Shown here one piece after another: positions 35,966-47,696 of a stretch of 64,000 bases of DNA. This DNA comes from Scedosporium boydii. Taxonomy: Eukaryota; Ascomycota; Sordariomycetes; Microascales; Microascaceae. A program made the position numbers and the translations under genes. The stretch lies in assembly GCA_002221725.1 (NCBI GenBank), contig NJFT01000224.1, positions 1 through 64,000 on the forward strand. The letters run 5' to 3'. The notes below the pieces were generated by a model. That model searched no databases. It worked only from the letters and a program-made list of their open reading frames with translations, and was not told the origin of the DNA. The first letter of the stretch is position 1. Each line of letters opens with the position of its first letter.

Positions 35966-37094
35966 GGTCGGCTACTTCGACGATCACTTCTCTTACTTGG
36001 TGGAGTTGTATCTCGACTGGGATTTGTATTTTTGGGCCATCGTTGAGCTTCGAGTATAATTATACGACCTTAGAGCTGGAAGGGTGAGCGCGAGACATGA
36101 TTTTGCCTAATATCTGGACTATTCCGAAGATAATTAATAACCACTGGTGCTGGAAGATATTATCCGTTTCGGGGGATCTGTTTTCCTCGCTTCCCGAGAT
36201 ATATCATCTTTCGGAGGCAATATATAAGACCCCATTCATTCGAAGACTGGAAAGTGTGGGGTTGGTGCGGCTATCCTCTTAATTTAGACAAAGAAAGCCG
36301 CTGCCGGATCGTGAGTTGGATTTGATTTCGCCTAATCCATTGATCACGCATTTTATTCAGCCCCCTTCAAAGATATTCGATATGCGCTCGCCCTTTCTTA
36401 CAAAAACGCGGACAAGAAATGTTTGGACCATGGTTAGGTGTTATGGATTATGTTCGGTGGCATTGCAGCCAAGGCGGCGGAAGAAGCATTCATTAAACTG
36501 CCGGCCAGGCCCGGGAGTCGGCACAATCCCCGGGCCGGAAGATCATCGGTCGTGCCGGCCGAACACGACTTCGTTCGTCCTCACCGAGAACAGAACTCCT
36601 CCATTCATTGTCTTCACTTACTCCGCCAAGATACTAGACTCTCCGAACAATTAAGACTATGAGATGCATGATCTGCGGCCATTGTTGGCGTTGACTGGCC
36701 AAATCGAGGATTGTTTGTGTCGGCGAGGTTCAAAGGTTACGTAGAACAAGAACAAAGAGTAGTAGACAATGCTCCTTGGTGTTCTATTCACGATACTAGC
36801 CACTTTCAAACTCGCATTGTTGCCTAGCCTCCATGCTGATCATCAATCTCATTGTGAACGATGGCTCGGACTCTTGCATATATTAACTCCACGATCCCTC
36901 CATCTCGCCGAGCAGCTGAGAACAGACAAATCAATCCATTCTCGAGGATCAGATCTTAAAGCACTTTCAAAAGATTTATGAACTACCACCGATCAAATTC
37001 GAGGGATCTCCGAGAAGTCCAATCCAAACAACTACAGATTGTAAGCAGCACCAGCCCTCCCATTTTCCGCAGCCCCAAACTAGACAAATCCACG
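35966..37094. other. 1.1 kb intergenic region
   Basis: Divergent upstream DNA of the metallopeptidase-like gene and the next plus-strand frame; no gene seen. Confidence 0.5.
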
Positions 37095-37631
37095 ATGTGT
37101 TTCGCCATCATGATCCACGAACCGTGGTGTCTCCCTCCCAACACAGCTCCTCACGCATGCGACTGTACCAAACTCGTAACAGAGGTCTGCCTTCTTCCCA
37201 ACGCCCAAGTCAAAACGAACGCAAACTGCGGCTCTTACACGCGGCTCATCCGCTACAATAAATGCACATTCCTCGAAACAAGTGGGAATTCCTGGGTGGC
37301 CATACCAGTCTTTGACTGGGGAGAAGCGTGCCCTGGGGAAGTAATATCAGATGTCCAACTACAACACAGGCAGAAGAGCCTGGCGGTGATGAATTTGAAG
37401 GGCATCGTCGAGGCGAACAAGGAGATGATTGTAGTTGGGGGAAAGGTCGAGTTGGTGAAGCAGATGGAAGTTCTCATGAAGGTTCAGAAGAGGTTCTGGC
37501 AGCAGGCGCCTATTCGAGAGAATCGAGCGTATCGAGTGCATCGCGATAGGGACGCCCGATTGTGGAGGCTGCTCAAGGAGATTTTCGGTCGCTGGCGAGC
37601 AGACCCGCCACCCATCTTCCTCTTTCCCTAA
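37095..37631 (+). CDS. Small Cys-rich protein of unknown function
   Basis: The frame continues upstream to 36978, but ATG 37095 is preferred because the sequence becomes protein-like there (MCFAIMIHEPWCLPPNTAPH). From it 178 residues are encoded. The first ~80 residues hold seven to eight cysteines, including HACDCTK, TEVCLLP, NANCGSY and GEACPG; a helical charged segment follows. There is no signal peptide. Short Cys-rich N-terminal domains beginning MC are frequent in uncharacterised filamentous-fungal proteins, so a metal-binding cytosolic protein is possible. It lies in the gene-poor block; coding status is likely but unproven. Confidence 0.5.
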   Translation: MCFAIMIHEPWCLPPNTAPHACDCTKLVTEVCLLPNAQVKTNANCGSYTRLIRYNKCTFLETSGNSWVAIPVFDWGEACPGEVISDVQLQHRQKSLAVMNLKGIVEANKEMIVVGGKVELVKQMEVLMKVQKRFWQQAPIRENRAYRVHRDRDARLWRLLKEIFGRWRADPPPIFLFP

Positions 37632-39573
37632 CGATGCCGGGAGCTGGGTTACGACAACTGACAGGATATCGATGCATAGGGCTGGGCTTCGGGCCTGTCT
37701 GCTGGCTCTCCTGGAACCCGAGCTTAGCGAATGCCCGTGGGTGCTAATCCGGATTTCAGTAGGAGCAAAGAGTACCTGCGGCTGCCAACTGCGAGGAGCG
37801 AAATGACTATTCATGGATCATGGCTACTTGTATCGTCTTTCTCGGGGCTATTTGCCTCTTCGCCATACTGGGGTAATATAATATCTGGGGCAGGATTCAG
37901 AGAGGCAGAGTCGTGGTTGAGGGTTATTGCAGATGGGGATCCTCTCACAGTGGTCGATTAATGGTCTATTTTGCTCCTTTGTTATCATTGGGGGGGGGGG
38001 GGGGTTGGGGGTTTATAGTAGGCCTTCACTGCAGATTGGATAGGTCAAGGGATTGTATTTTTGGATATTAAAGCTATCTTATATGGTGGTTCTGGGGGCG
38101 GCTCTTCATCTTCAGGTTCACTTGCTTCGTCAATCCCTTTGAGCTACCTACATTCCAACGACTCGGTCCAAGCAGGAGTCGATTTTAATATACAGTGGAC
38201 AGTGAGTCCGATCGATACGAGGTGGATCAACGTCTGATTAGATTTGACGTGCTTCAGTCTCGAAAAAACCATTTAACAGGCGGACTTGACCAAATTGATG
38301 GTGGCATTTTAAGCGGAGGTTTGTGCCAATTTAAATAGCGACAGCGGGATCTTCTCTATTCCGGTATTTACTAACTACTATAAAAGCCAGTATTGCGAGA
38401 AGATACGAAGAGTGAGTCTACCTCTAGAATCTCTCGGTTAAGAGGATGTCTCGGACTTGGGATCGGAGGTTTCTCTTTGTCAACATCACCTCAGCTGCTC
38501 TCTCTTCCCGTCAATCAAGAAATGCGGCCATTACCTTACTCTTAGATTTAATTAGGAATGCCTCTGGAATACCACTAGTGCTTTCTTCTTTCCTTGATTC
38601 TTCATCAACATCACTCCGCCGTCAGGGACATGATGGAAACACTGATCGCCTCCCTCTTCGCCGAGGACCACGATTCTCGAAACTGGGCCACATTCCGTAT
38701 CCAAGAACTCCATCCCCAATCTGAGACCGGCTCTGCGAGAATACACACGTCATCGCGGGGGGGGGCGGAGTAGCTGAACGTTTGCGCCCCTGAGGAGACG
38801 GGACGTTATTTTAACTTCAACGAAGATCCACATTGCCGGGTTCGTGAGGTGGAGAAGAGCCGATTTAAGTATTGCCAGAGGATGGACGTTGTCGAATGGG
38901 GAAAGCCCGCGGTGTATTCTCTCCCCCTCTTACGAGGCACTTTCACCTCGTATCTCCTTTCCTTTTTTTAATCCGGCTCCTGCTTCCGGTTCTGAACAGA
39001 TCTAAACTTACGTGGGGGGATAAATGTGGGTATAATGAGATGTCGCCAGAGGAATGAAAAAGTATAATGTGATGGCGATGAGCATCCTATGGCCCTAGAC
39101 GATGGGGATTTGTCCCACATGTTCGCCGAATGGAAAGGGATCCTAAGGAAGGAGTCCGTTCATGGTAATAGAGAACACGCGGAGTCAGGAGAGGTTGCTT
39201 AGACTTGGTATGGGGATGTGTCGATTTTTCCTTGGAAATGCTTTTGATAACGATGGGGCGGCGGCCAAGAATAGATTCCTATTCACTTCGAGTTCATGAT
39301 CTCGTATTTCCCGATAGAAGCAAAGGGAAGGAAGGAGCTTCCGCTTGACACCATGATTTCGACCGCCTTATTGGGGGTATATTACATGCTATGGTTTATA
39401 AAACCATAAACCACATCCTTTCCTTCCTAGGGGGTTTTGTCCACCAATTCTGTCCCATGACACAGACGAAGAGAGTGTGCCCCGTCCCCGTCCCCTTTCA
39501 ACTCTCAACCACCTTGAACCAAACCAAAATCATACTCACATAACCGGCTATCCATTCCCAGAACACTCTCCCA
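37632..39573. other. 1.9 kb intergenic region
   Basis: No gene seen. A 15-base G homopolymer lies at 37990-38004 and a second G-rich run near 38757. Confidence 0.5.
37990..38004 (+). repeat. Poly-G homopolymer
   Basis: Fifteen consecutive G, followed by TTGGGGG; a possible G-quadruplex-forming site and a spot where read length errors are likely. Confidence 0.85.
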
Positions 39574-40044
39574 ATGAAGCCCCAAGCCCTCCTCCTGGGC
39601 CTTGCCGGTGCCGCCAGCGCAGCAAACATCTACCGCCGCACCGAATACGTCAACCCCCAACCCCCTTCCAACGATACCAAACCCGACACCATCAACCACT
39701 ACATATGGACCATCACGCGCTTCACTCGGACCTGTATCAACAATGACACAACCTGTACCTACACTTTCGGCATCGACACGCACGGCGACGGGCCCCCCAG
39801 TTCATGCGAATACACGGTGTACGGGTTCCCGGCGAGCCGCCAGGAGGTGTCGAGGAGAGAATGCCCTGGTGGATTCACTGTCAGTTCGAAGTGGAGCGGA
39901 CAGTTTGGCGAGGAAAACGGGTTTACGACTTTGGCGGTTATAAGGGGGTCCAAGATTGCTTGGCCGGCTTATTCAGATGGGCAGCTTGTGGATGGGGTTC
40001 CCGTTGAGCCTGATCAGAGTTATATTGTGTACAGTTCGTTTTAG
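39574..40044 (+). CDS. Small secreted four-cysteine protein (candidate effector)
   Basis: An intronless frame of 156 residues. Residues 1-16 form a signal peptide (hydrophobic LLLGLAGAASA, cleavage after A-S-A). The mature part has four cysteines (C54, C61, C78, C97), enough for two disulfides, and no transmembrane helix. The region IWTITRFTRTC, the segment SSKWSGQFGEENGFTTLAV and WPAYSDGQL have a beta-strand-rich look seen in many ascomycete small secreted proteins. Being small, Cys-containing, secreted and isolated in gene-poor DNA, it meets the usual criteria for an effector candidate; this is inference. ATG context is CCCAATGAAG. Confidence 0.8.
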   Translation: MKPQALLLGLAGAASAANIYRRTEYVNPQPPSNDTKPDTINHYIWTITRFTRTCINNDTTCTYTFGIDTHGDGPPSSCEYTVYGFPASRQEVSRRECPGGFTVSSKWSGQFGEENGFTTLAVIRGSKIAWPAYSDGQLVDGVPVEPDQSYIVYSSF

Positions 40045-43000
40045 GAAGATTCGAATTCTCAGAGCTATACTGGGCAGTGGTTTGGGAAGCGCGTAATAAT
40101 AGAGCTGGACGTTTTAGCTGGAGCGACAATGATCCGCGCTTCGTGTTATAGATCCATTCAAGTTGTTCTGTTGCTCTATCTATTGTATGGGTCTGGTATC
40201 GAGGAGGTTCACGTCTCCCGACTGAACAGAAAAGCTGGTATGTAAAGATGCGGCGAAAAGTTATCACTGATGCTTCCCGACGCTGAAGGGTTCATTCGTG
40301 TTTCCTGTTTGCTTATATTAGTTACTTTGTTTAAGATTTTATACAAACGTTATGGAAACAACTAAGAAGACCACTGCCGTCTGTCCCTAGAGGGACGGCA
40401 ACATGCCAGACCTCTTAGTTGGCGTGGGTTTATTTGTCTCCTGGAGGCTGCGGGGTTTTGGAAGTCCCTCACCTCAGGGTACGCCGATACGGTGTTCAGG
40501 GTGGATGTTCACTTGATGAATTCGTAATGGGCGCAAGGTTTTCCGAGAGACTTGAGACACCTGGTCTGAAATCTGCAACTGGAACCACCCATTCTCGCCG
40601 CCTTCCCCTCTCAACTCGCACATAACTTGAAACAAAACGCGTGAGCGAGAATTCCACCGGAGCCATGGCCCAGTGGCGCCGATGCCTAAAGCCTCCTCAT
40701 GCTCCGAGCTCGAAATTTCCTTGGGCAGAAGAGCGGAGCGACGAAATCCTGAGCACTCCCCCGGGCCCCCAAACTTCTGGCGCGTGTTCATATATACTCT
40801 TCTTAGGGAGGATACTAATCCAGGAGGCTTGGAGAGACCCTTGGGCAATTTCTCCCTTATCCGTTGATGCCGCGATCTCTCGTTTGATGATTCCATCTCC
40901 AGGAATTTCCAGGCCGGAGAGCCTTGGGCGGACCACTAACCACCAACAAAAATTCGGCTTTGGCGTGCTCTTCAAAACAACAGGAAGGAGCAGGCTTCGG
41001 GAGCAGACTTTGCCTCTTGTGATGTAAATACCCGGGCTATTTATGGTTCCAGCCGGCCAACGAGATCAGTTCAGCGAATATCGGAACTCGCCAGCCAAGG
41101 GTCAGGAACGCAATGCCCAAGCCGGTGGAATTCTGCCGTCTTCAGGGTTTCACTACGTTGAATCGTTGACCAGAATACAAGAGTATGCTAGAGAATCCAG
41201 TCATATCATACCTCGCTTCTCTCCCCGCGATCATCCCGGCTCCGACCCCATCGCATCCGAGTGGAGAATAACCGGAGATGCGGCTCAGAATGAAGTTGAA
41301 AATGTATTTACCCTTTATGCCCGAAACTCTTATGACTGGGGAAATCATCAGCAAGGAAGGCTCCTTCGCGGCCGTAGCCTTTTCTTCCCCTGGAAAGAGG
41401 AGGGGCTATCGCTTAACTGCCGACTTGACTAGATGGAGGTAGACGCCACGCTCGTCCATACCATCAGCTTGGCAGAACACTGACTAGCAGTTCTGACAGG
41501 AGCAATGGCTTTTTGCTCCGACTTGGCATTTAGAATCTGCGATGTTATATGGTGGGGAAAGCGGAGGGATGGCTGCTGACTTGGAGTAATAGGCAACACC
41601 AACCCGTGATCGGATTCTGCCTAGATTTAGGATAGGAATCAAGTCGCAAACCCCGCTAGGTTGGATGGACTGAAAGGCCAACCCAGGCGTCCTTGCGACG
41701 GTACAGTAATCGCCAACCCACTCCAAAGAGATGCTGATAGTTCGGTGAAACTTGGAGGACGGGGGACGAGGTGTGGGCACTTCTGAACAACATGGACTTT
41801 CTTTGCTAAGCGTGCGTCTAAGACACTCAGTCAAGTTTGAGCCAAGTTCAGGCGCGTGTGCAGAGCATCCCTTTACTGTTTACGCCCGTCTCTGTGAACT
41901 CATGTCTCAGAAACGGTTCTCCTTGAGAAAACATGTAAAAACCACGCGAGCCGAGGCGTTGCGGGAACTGTACTCCTAGCAAGAACGCCCGCTGTTCATG
42001 GCATTGGCTGGAGACTTTGGTTTCATTGCTTCTTCCGGTTTGTCGAGTGCGGAAACTCACCGAACTCCGAAGTGAAAACGCTGTCACAAGGAGGGTGTGC
42101 CACGAGGGTAGGGTCCTAGCACTCGGAATCCAAAGACTCGGGTTGAACAGCTCCTGTCAGATTACTAGCGCCTTTCTGGCTGCTTCGAAAGGCAACTATT
42201 GACGACTATTAAGTTTTGTTATTTCACCATGATTCAAGGGTCTGTAGAGGTCAAAGGCGCACAGACTGTCTTCCAGCCGTCGGCAGCGATGCGTGGCGAG
42301 GGGCTAGGGAAGGGGAAGAGAATCGACGTCTACGGACGCGGTCACGATCGGAGAAAGACTCGCGCTGGCTCACAGGAAGCATGGGGGTCCATGTAACACT
42401 CGGATCAACCGAACCGGAAATCGGCCGGCTGAGCTCTCGTCCGAGCGGGCGTGCAGAAGGTGTCAGTGTTAATTAGTCTTCATTGTCAACCGAGTCATGT
42501 ACTGGCAGGGGTCGCCCAGTTTATGAGCCAGGCTCATTTTTCAAGAATGACGGCATTGGCCACAATTCCGCGATGCTTCAACTCTACCAGAGTTAGAGTT
42601 CTTCCAGACTAGCAATTGTGGCACATTCCGGGAGGAAAAAACGCTCTCTGCTGGAAAGGCAGTGTCAGGAGATCGGTCGAGACTTTTCGCCTATGGGGTA
42701 GACTCTTGGCAAGGAAAGACGAGAGAGAGAGCTGAGAGGTACAGACAAGAATACTGCCGGAGTTGACTTAATTTTCAAAAAGTCCTTCCTGTGTGAATGA
42801 GGTATATTCCGGTGGAGGGGCGGGTGTGATGAGCATGAAGCCACTTTCACACCTTCATCCAATGACCACACTGCAAAAAGCAAAGTCCGCATATAAGAAA
42901 ACCAAGTACGCGTATTCTTGCGGCAGGTACTCGCAAAAGGCGGTGCAGCATAGAGATATACTGGTGACGATCAAGAGCAATGCTCCTAACGGCCACGGTG

Positions 43001-44337
43001 ATTCGTGGGGAGTAGAGCAAGAAAAGCAAACGGCTTGGGCCTAAGGTTGGGCCTAAGGTTTGTTCTCCGAGTACTACAACAGTACTGGGCCGAATCTGAA
43101 GAATAACCCGCGGTGGCTGGATGAATTTGTAGTGAGGAGAAGTGATGGGCTTGGCCTGCGTATGCGTGCTTGTGATGATGGATCTGGAAGACGTAGTTCA
43201 TCCAATGTTCATGTTTGGAAGTATGATTTAAGTTCATGGCAAGCGAGGCCCTCACGGGCCGAAGCTAAAGCATCCGACATCAACCCTCTCAAAATCCCCT
43301 CCAAGACCCGAGCTTAAAAGCTCGTCACCGCAACCTCTTTGGTCAAAAGTGGTGAGGCTTCCCCGACCAGCACTCGGAGAATTCTCCTTTAAAGTTTGGC
43401 CAGGCCCACGATCCAAGAAATGCCCAGACTCACTAGCACATCAGCTTTCGGCAGGACAATCTGATGGCTCAGCCCCCCCACAATTAATGTGTCGTGTACG
43501 ATGTAGTGAATTGCGTTCTGGCCCCGGCAGCTCTGGGTTACCCGGCCCTCTACTTGTGCAAACTAGTCCGCTCCGGGAATAGCCAGCGATCGCTGCAGAT
43601 CAAAAGACCAAGTCTCCACTTCCCGGCAGTCACGTCCCCACAGCTCGGAGACGCGAGGAGCGAGGGACCGGGCCATGGGTCCTGTGTACTTCATCGCCTT
43701 CGTCTTTCTTTGCTAGCATGGTGTTATGCTCTGCGGTGTTGTCTGGATTCACACCCCCTTTGGCCATGTAGCCCATCCCATAGCATGTCAAGCTCCGTGT
43801 AAGGAGGATTTACTTTCTCTATTGCCGGCCGTGTGGCCCCCAGGGTGAGCGATGAGGGGGTGGTTGGAGTGTATTATTTGTACTCGAGCATCTGAAGAGA
43901 GTAGAAGTCGGATCTCGCCATGCTGCGAAGTCGTAGACATTCTTCCGCGTGGAGGATTACATATCTTTGATGCGGTCGCTCTCCAGCTTCTCTGGGTTGC
44001 TTTTTCTACCCGCCTGATAACGCGCTACTGCGCCTTCGCCCTCGTGTCATGCAGGTCCATTCGGGTCATTCATCTCGTTTGATATACTCAGCGCTTGTTT
44101 TTCTTCGAGGCTAGGGGAAGCGCCCTGGGATTTGAACCTTTAGTCCCTTGACTTAGTTCTTCCTCCTCTTTTCACCGTGATTTCTACCCAGGGAAGGTCT
44201 TTGAAGACATCCACCGAACACGCATAGTACTCGGTTCATCCTCAGATACCGTCTCACGACGCCTACCCCGAAGAATAGATGACTCCTCAACCACGTCAAG
44301 AAAGTTCATCCATTCTAGCATAGGTTCCTGCTCCGAT
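40045..44337. other. 4.3 kb gene-empty region
   Basis: Only short frames, none recognisable (41043-41432 plus and 40474-40896 minus are the longest). A 12-bp TTGGGCCTAAGG direct repeat is present at 43035-43058. An inverted repeat CCCTGGG/CCCAGGG near 44120-44195 (minus) is not a tRNA. No mobile-element frame seen. Confidence 0.5.
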
Positions 44338-45968
44338 ATGCACACCGAGAGACCTCCGGGTTTCGATCCGGCTAGAGACAATGAGTCCAAGCAGGGGACG
44401 GTCATAGCCATCGCCGTGGTGTTTTGTGCGCTATCGACCACTTTTACGGCGCTGAGGTTGTATACGCGGAAGAGGATATTGCACATGTTGTGTGCGGATG
44501 ATTATGCTATTTTCTTTGCTCAGGTATGGAAATGTCAATGTCGACCTAGTGTTGTTCGAGGGAGTCGGCGATTTTGAAAGATGCCGAATGCTGATAGTAT
44601 CAAACGGTCTTAGTTCATATCCATTGCGGTGTCGGCTCTTACCATCGTCGGTTCGTTTGGCTCCATCTTTCCTTATCACATTCAATTCCTCGAAGAGAGA
44701 GGGAGACGGGAGAGGAGGAGTGCAAATGAAATGGACTCTAACTCAATGTTGAAATGCAGAGGCACACTATGCTCTGGGACGGCATCTCTGGTCCATCCCG
44801 CCTGAGGACTCCATGATGCAGATAAAAGTAAGTTAGCACGAACCAATCCACGGCTTTTCGAAATCTCTCTTATAGTAGGCCCCCGGAAGACTAACCACAG
44901 TTCCTCGCTAAGATCCTCTACGGCGTTATCCTCGGCTACAACTTCGGCCTCAACGTCGTCAAAATCTGCTTCCTCCTCTTCTATCTCCGCATTTTCGGAA
45001 GCACCATGCTCCGCACCATCAGCAAATGGTTCCTCGTCTACGTCGGCATTTGGACCGTCACGCAGCTCATCCTCCTCGCCGTCACCTGCATGCCCATCGC
45101 CGTCATCGCGCCCGCTATGGAGGGCAGGTGCATCAACACGTACCCGCTGTGGCTCTTCTCGTCCATCATGTCCATGTTGACGGATTTTGTGATTTTCGCG
45201 CTGCCGCTGCCGTGGGTTGTGAAGTTGAGGATGAAGAGGAAGCAGAAGATTGTTACTGTTTTGATGTTTTCGTTGGGATTCTTGTAAGTTTTTACCCTTT
45301 TGTCAACTCGGACGGGGAGAAGAGATAAAGGAAGGGAAGAAGAAAAGACCAATTCGGGTACTAACTCCTCCTTGTTTAGCACCTGCGTCATCTCAATCAT
45401 CCGCATATTCACCCTTGCCGCCTCCGTCAACGCCAGCGACCCAACCTGGGACAACGTCGGAACGGGTTGCTGGTCCATAGTCGAATTGAACTGCGCGATT
45501 CTCTGCTCCAACCTCCCGACCCTACGGCCCCTCGTCGTCAAATACTACCCCAGCTTCGCGCAGTCGTCCGAAGGCGACCGCTCAGGGTCATATCCGCGCT
45601 ACGGTCCTTACGCGCGTGCCCGTCGAACCAAGCAGACGGGCGCTTCGGCAGCTGTGGGCTCGGATGGTGGCGGGTCAAGGTTTAATAAGTTGGAAGATAG
45701 TGGAGGCGGGAGGAGTACGGTGACGACGGGGGGAAGTGGGGGAGGGGAGAGGAGTGAGAGCCAGGAGCATTTGCAAGCTGTGGCGACGATGTGCTATTCG
45801 GGTATGAAGGATACGGAGGGGATTGAGTTGGAGGACCAGCGTGGGGCAACTGGGAGAAGGGTGGGCGAGGGGAAGGGAGGGGGGATTTTGGTTACGAGGG
45901 AGACGAATGTTGTGTCGGATTTGGCGCCGGCGAGGGGCCATGGGAGGAACACGTCGTTGGGGATATAA
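44338..45968 (+). CDS. Fungal rhodopsin-domain (PTH11-related) integral membrane protein
   Basis: Five exons: 44338-44523, 44614-44650 (37 bp), 44760-44827, 44901-45283 and 45380-45968; 420 residues. Seven hydrophobic segments are rebuilt by splicing, starting with TVIAIAVVFCALSTTFTALRLYTRK and the DDYAIFFAQ block. The block HYALGRHLWSIPPED matches the family's GxGRHxW motif, and GYNFGLNVVKICFLLFYLRIF is the classic helix III region. Later helices include GIWTVTQLILLAVTC and the W-S-I-V-E-L-N segment. These features define the large filamentous-fungal rhodopsin-like family to which PTH11-type putative G-protein-coupled receptors belong; no CFEM domain is present. The C-terminal ~130 residues are a Ser/Gly-rich cytosolic tail. 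The ligand is unknown. The donor of exon 2 is GTTCGT, less usual than the other donors. Confidence 0.85.
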
Positions 45969-46522
45969 AGGCGGTTGAGATTTTAACTTCTTTTGCGTAG
46001 CTCTTTGGAGGAAGGCGTCTGTGGATGCGACTGTGATTGAATGGGATATATCATCTATATTTACATGGACTGGACATACTTTCTCACCTTTGTGAAGGGT
46101 GCCAGTGACAAGAGGATATCCTCAGGGCGTGTATGATTTATTCAAGCTTGGAAGATCCAATCCAGCCAGCTCTCTCCGGCACATCGGAGTTTCTTCCGCG
46201 ATACCATCCATCCGGAATGTAGCGGCGCCGGCAAGTCCGTTCCTACTGCGGGTCTGAGGACCGGAGATGCACCGGAGATGGACCCGGACGCGGTTGAAGA
46301 AAGATTGGTCCACAGCCAATTATCAATGGGATTAATTCAACCCCTCTTTAATCCCCTGCCCTAGTAGTGCAACGTCATATATATATATCTGATGATCTGA
46401 CCCCCATCGAATGCAAACCCCTCAATGCCCCTTCTCACCAGAACAGCTACCCATCACCCCCGTTCTTCACAATTCATACGGCGTTCCATTTACCCCCAAG
46501 CACCAGAGCGAATTGTGAGAAA
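45969..46522. other. Intergenic region with TATA-like element
   Basis: Holds the 3' end of the rhodopsin-domain gene and the leader of the glutathione transferase gene. No other gene. Confidence 0.5.
46376..46388 (+). promoter_or_regulatory. TATA-like (AT)n element upstream of GST gene
   Basis: An alternating ATATATATAT run about 135-150 bp before the GST start codon; a plausible TATA element, position only. Confidence 0.35.
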
Positions 46523-47371
46523 ATGGCCTCCATCGACACTACCATCCACGACTCCGCTACAGGCCGTGCCGCCGCCTTCGCAGCCAAACACTCCTCCCCA
46601 CAACCCCTCCGCCTCTACGGCGGCTGGTTCTGTCCTTTCGTGCAACGCGCCTGGATCGTCCTCCACGAAAAGAACATCCCCCACCAATACGTCGAAATCA
46701 ACCCCTACAAAAAGGCCCCGGAGCTCCTCGCCCTCAATCCGCGCGGCCTCGTGCCAACCCTCCAAGTCCCTCCGCCCGAGGGCAAAGAAGGAGGAAAGCC
46801 GAGGGCGTTGTACGAGAGCGTCGTCGTCTGCGAGTATCTGGACGAAGCGTACGGTGGCGAAGGGGATAGGTTACTACCGCGCGACGCTTTCGAGAGGGCG
46901 AGGTGCAGATTGTGGATTGATCACGTTTCGTCGAGGATCGTGCCAGCGTTTTACAGGTTTATACAACATACTGCCGACAAGCCGTATACTATCGAACAAG
47001 TCCGGAGGGAATTCTTGGGACATGTGGAGGAGTTTGTGAGGCAGATGGATGAGGAGGGACCGTGGTTTTTGGGGAGGGAGTTTAGTCTGGTGGATGTGGC
47101 GTTGGCGCCGTGGGCGAAGAGGTTGTTTTTGATTGATCATTACAAAACGGGAGGTGCAGGGATTCCTGATCGGGAAAAGGTGGAGGATGAAGAGCAGAGG
47201 AGGATCTGGAAGAGATGGAAGGTTTGGTATGATGCCATTTTGCAGAGGGAGAGCGTGAAGGATACTATGAGCGACGCTGAGCGGTATGTCGAGGTGTATC
47301 GGAGGTATGCGGATGATACGACGCAGTCGCTTGTTGGGCAGGCGACGAGGCAGGGTGGTAGACTGCCTTGA
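46523..47371 (+). CDS. Glutathione S-transferase, omega-like
   Basis: Intronless, 282 residues from ATG 46523 (context GAAAATGGC); an in-frame upstream ATG at 46367 is rejected because the added 52 residues lack structure. The N-terminal thioredoxin fold shows LRLYGGWFCPFVQRAW with the catalytic Cys37, characteristic of omega-class enzymes that perform thiol transfer and dehydroascorbate or glutathionyl reduction. The substrate-side motifs NPRGLVPTL and ESVVVCEYLDEAY (glutathione-binding ES) are in place. The helical C-terminal domain contains the SLVDVALAPWAKRL block. Probably cytosolic, in redox defence or detoxification. It converges with ACH1, 325 bp apart. Confidence 0.93.
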   Translation: MASIDTTIHDSATGRAAAFAAKHSSPQPLRLYGGWFCPFVQRAWIVLHEKNIPHQYVEINPYKKAPELLALNPRGLVPTLQVPPPEGKEGGKPRALYESVVVCEYLDEAYGGEGDRLLPRDAFERARCRLWIDHVSSRIVPAFYRFIQHTADKPYTIEQVRREFLGHVEEFVRQMDEEGPWFLGREFSLVDVALAPWAKRLFLIDHYKTGGAGIPDREKVEDEEQRRIWKRWKVWYDAILQRESVKDTMSDAERYVEVYRRYADDTTQSLVGQATRQGGRLP

Positions 47372-47696
47372 AGGGGAGGATGAAGAGAATATGGGGGTTG
47401 GTAAGTCAAGCGCGAATGTTGGAAGTAGGACTGTGATGCCCCGTGGGAGAGAGTGTGTGTACACAAACACGCTACTGTTTTATACTATATCAATTGATCC
47501 AAGACTAACGCTATTCGAGTATGAAGGTGCCATTATTCGAGGGCAAGCACACATGTATAGAAATACAAAAGGAAATGCTTCCATCCCCTTCCTCCTTTAC
47601 AACTTTACATTGTCAGAAAAAGAATAAGTCCACCCAAACGCCCGTCACCTTTCAAACACTCTTCTTCCTTGAAGACTCTCCCTTTACTTTTGTTCT
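47372..47696. other. Shared 3' region of convergent GST and ACH1 genes
   Basis: No gene; the 3' UTRs of both genes probably lie here. Confidence 0.5.

Noticed and set aside
44110..44195. tRNA-like element on the minus strand (CCCTGGG...GGTTCAAATCC...CCCAGGG, about 71 nt)
   Set aside because: The outer 7-bp stem would consume the T-stem; no D arm or anticodon arm can be formed.
29583..44337. Transposon or biosynthetic gene cluster in the gene-poor block
   Set aside because: No transposase, reverse transcriptase, terminal repeats, polyketide synthase or NRPS sequence could be found.
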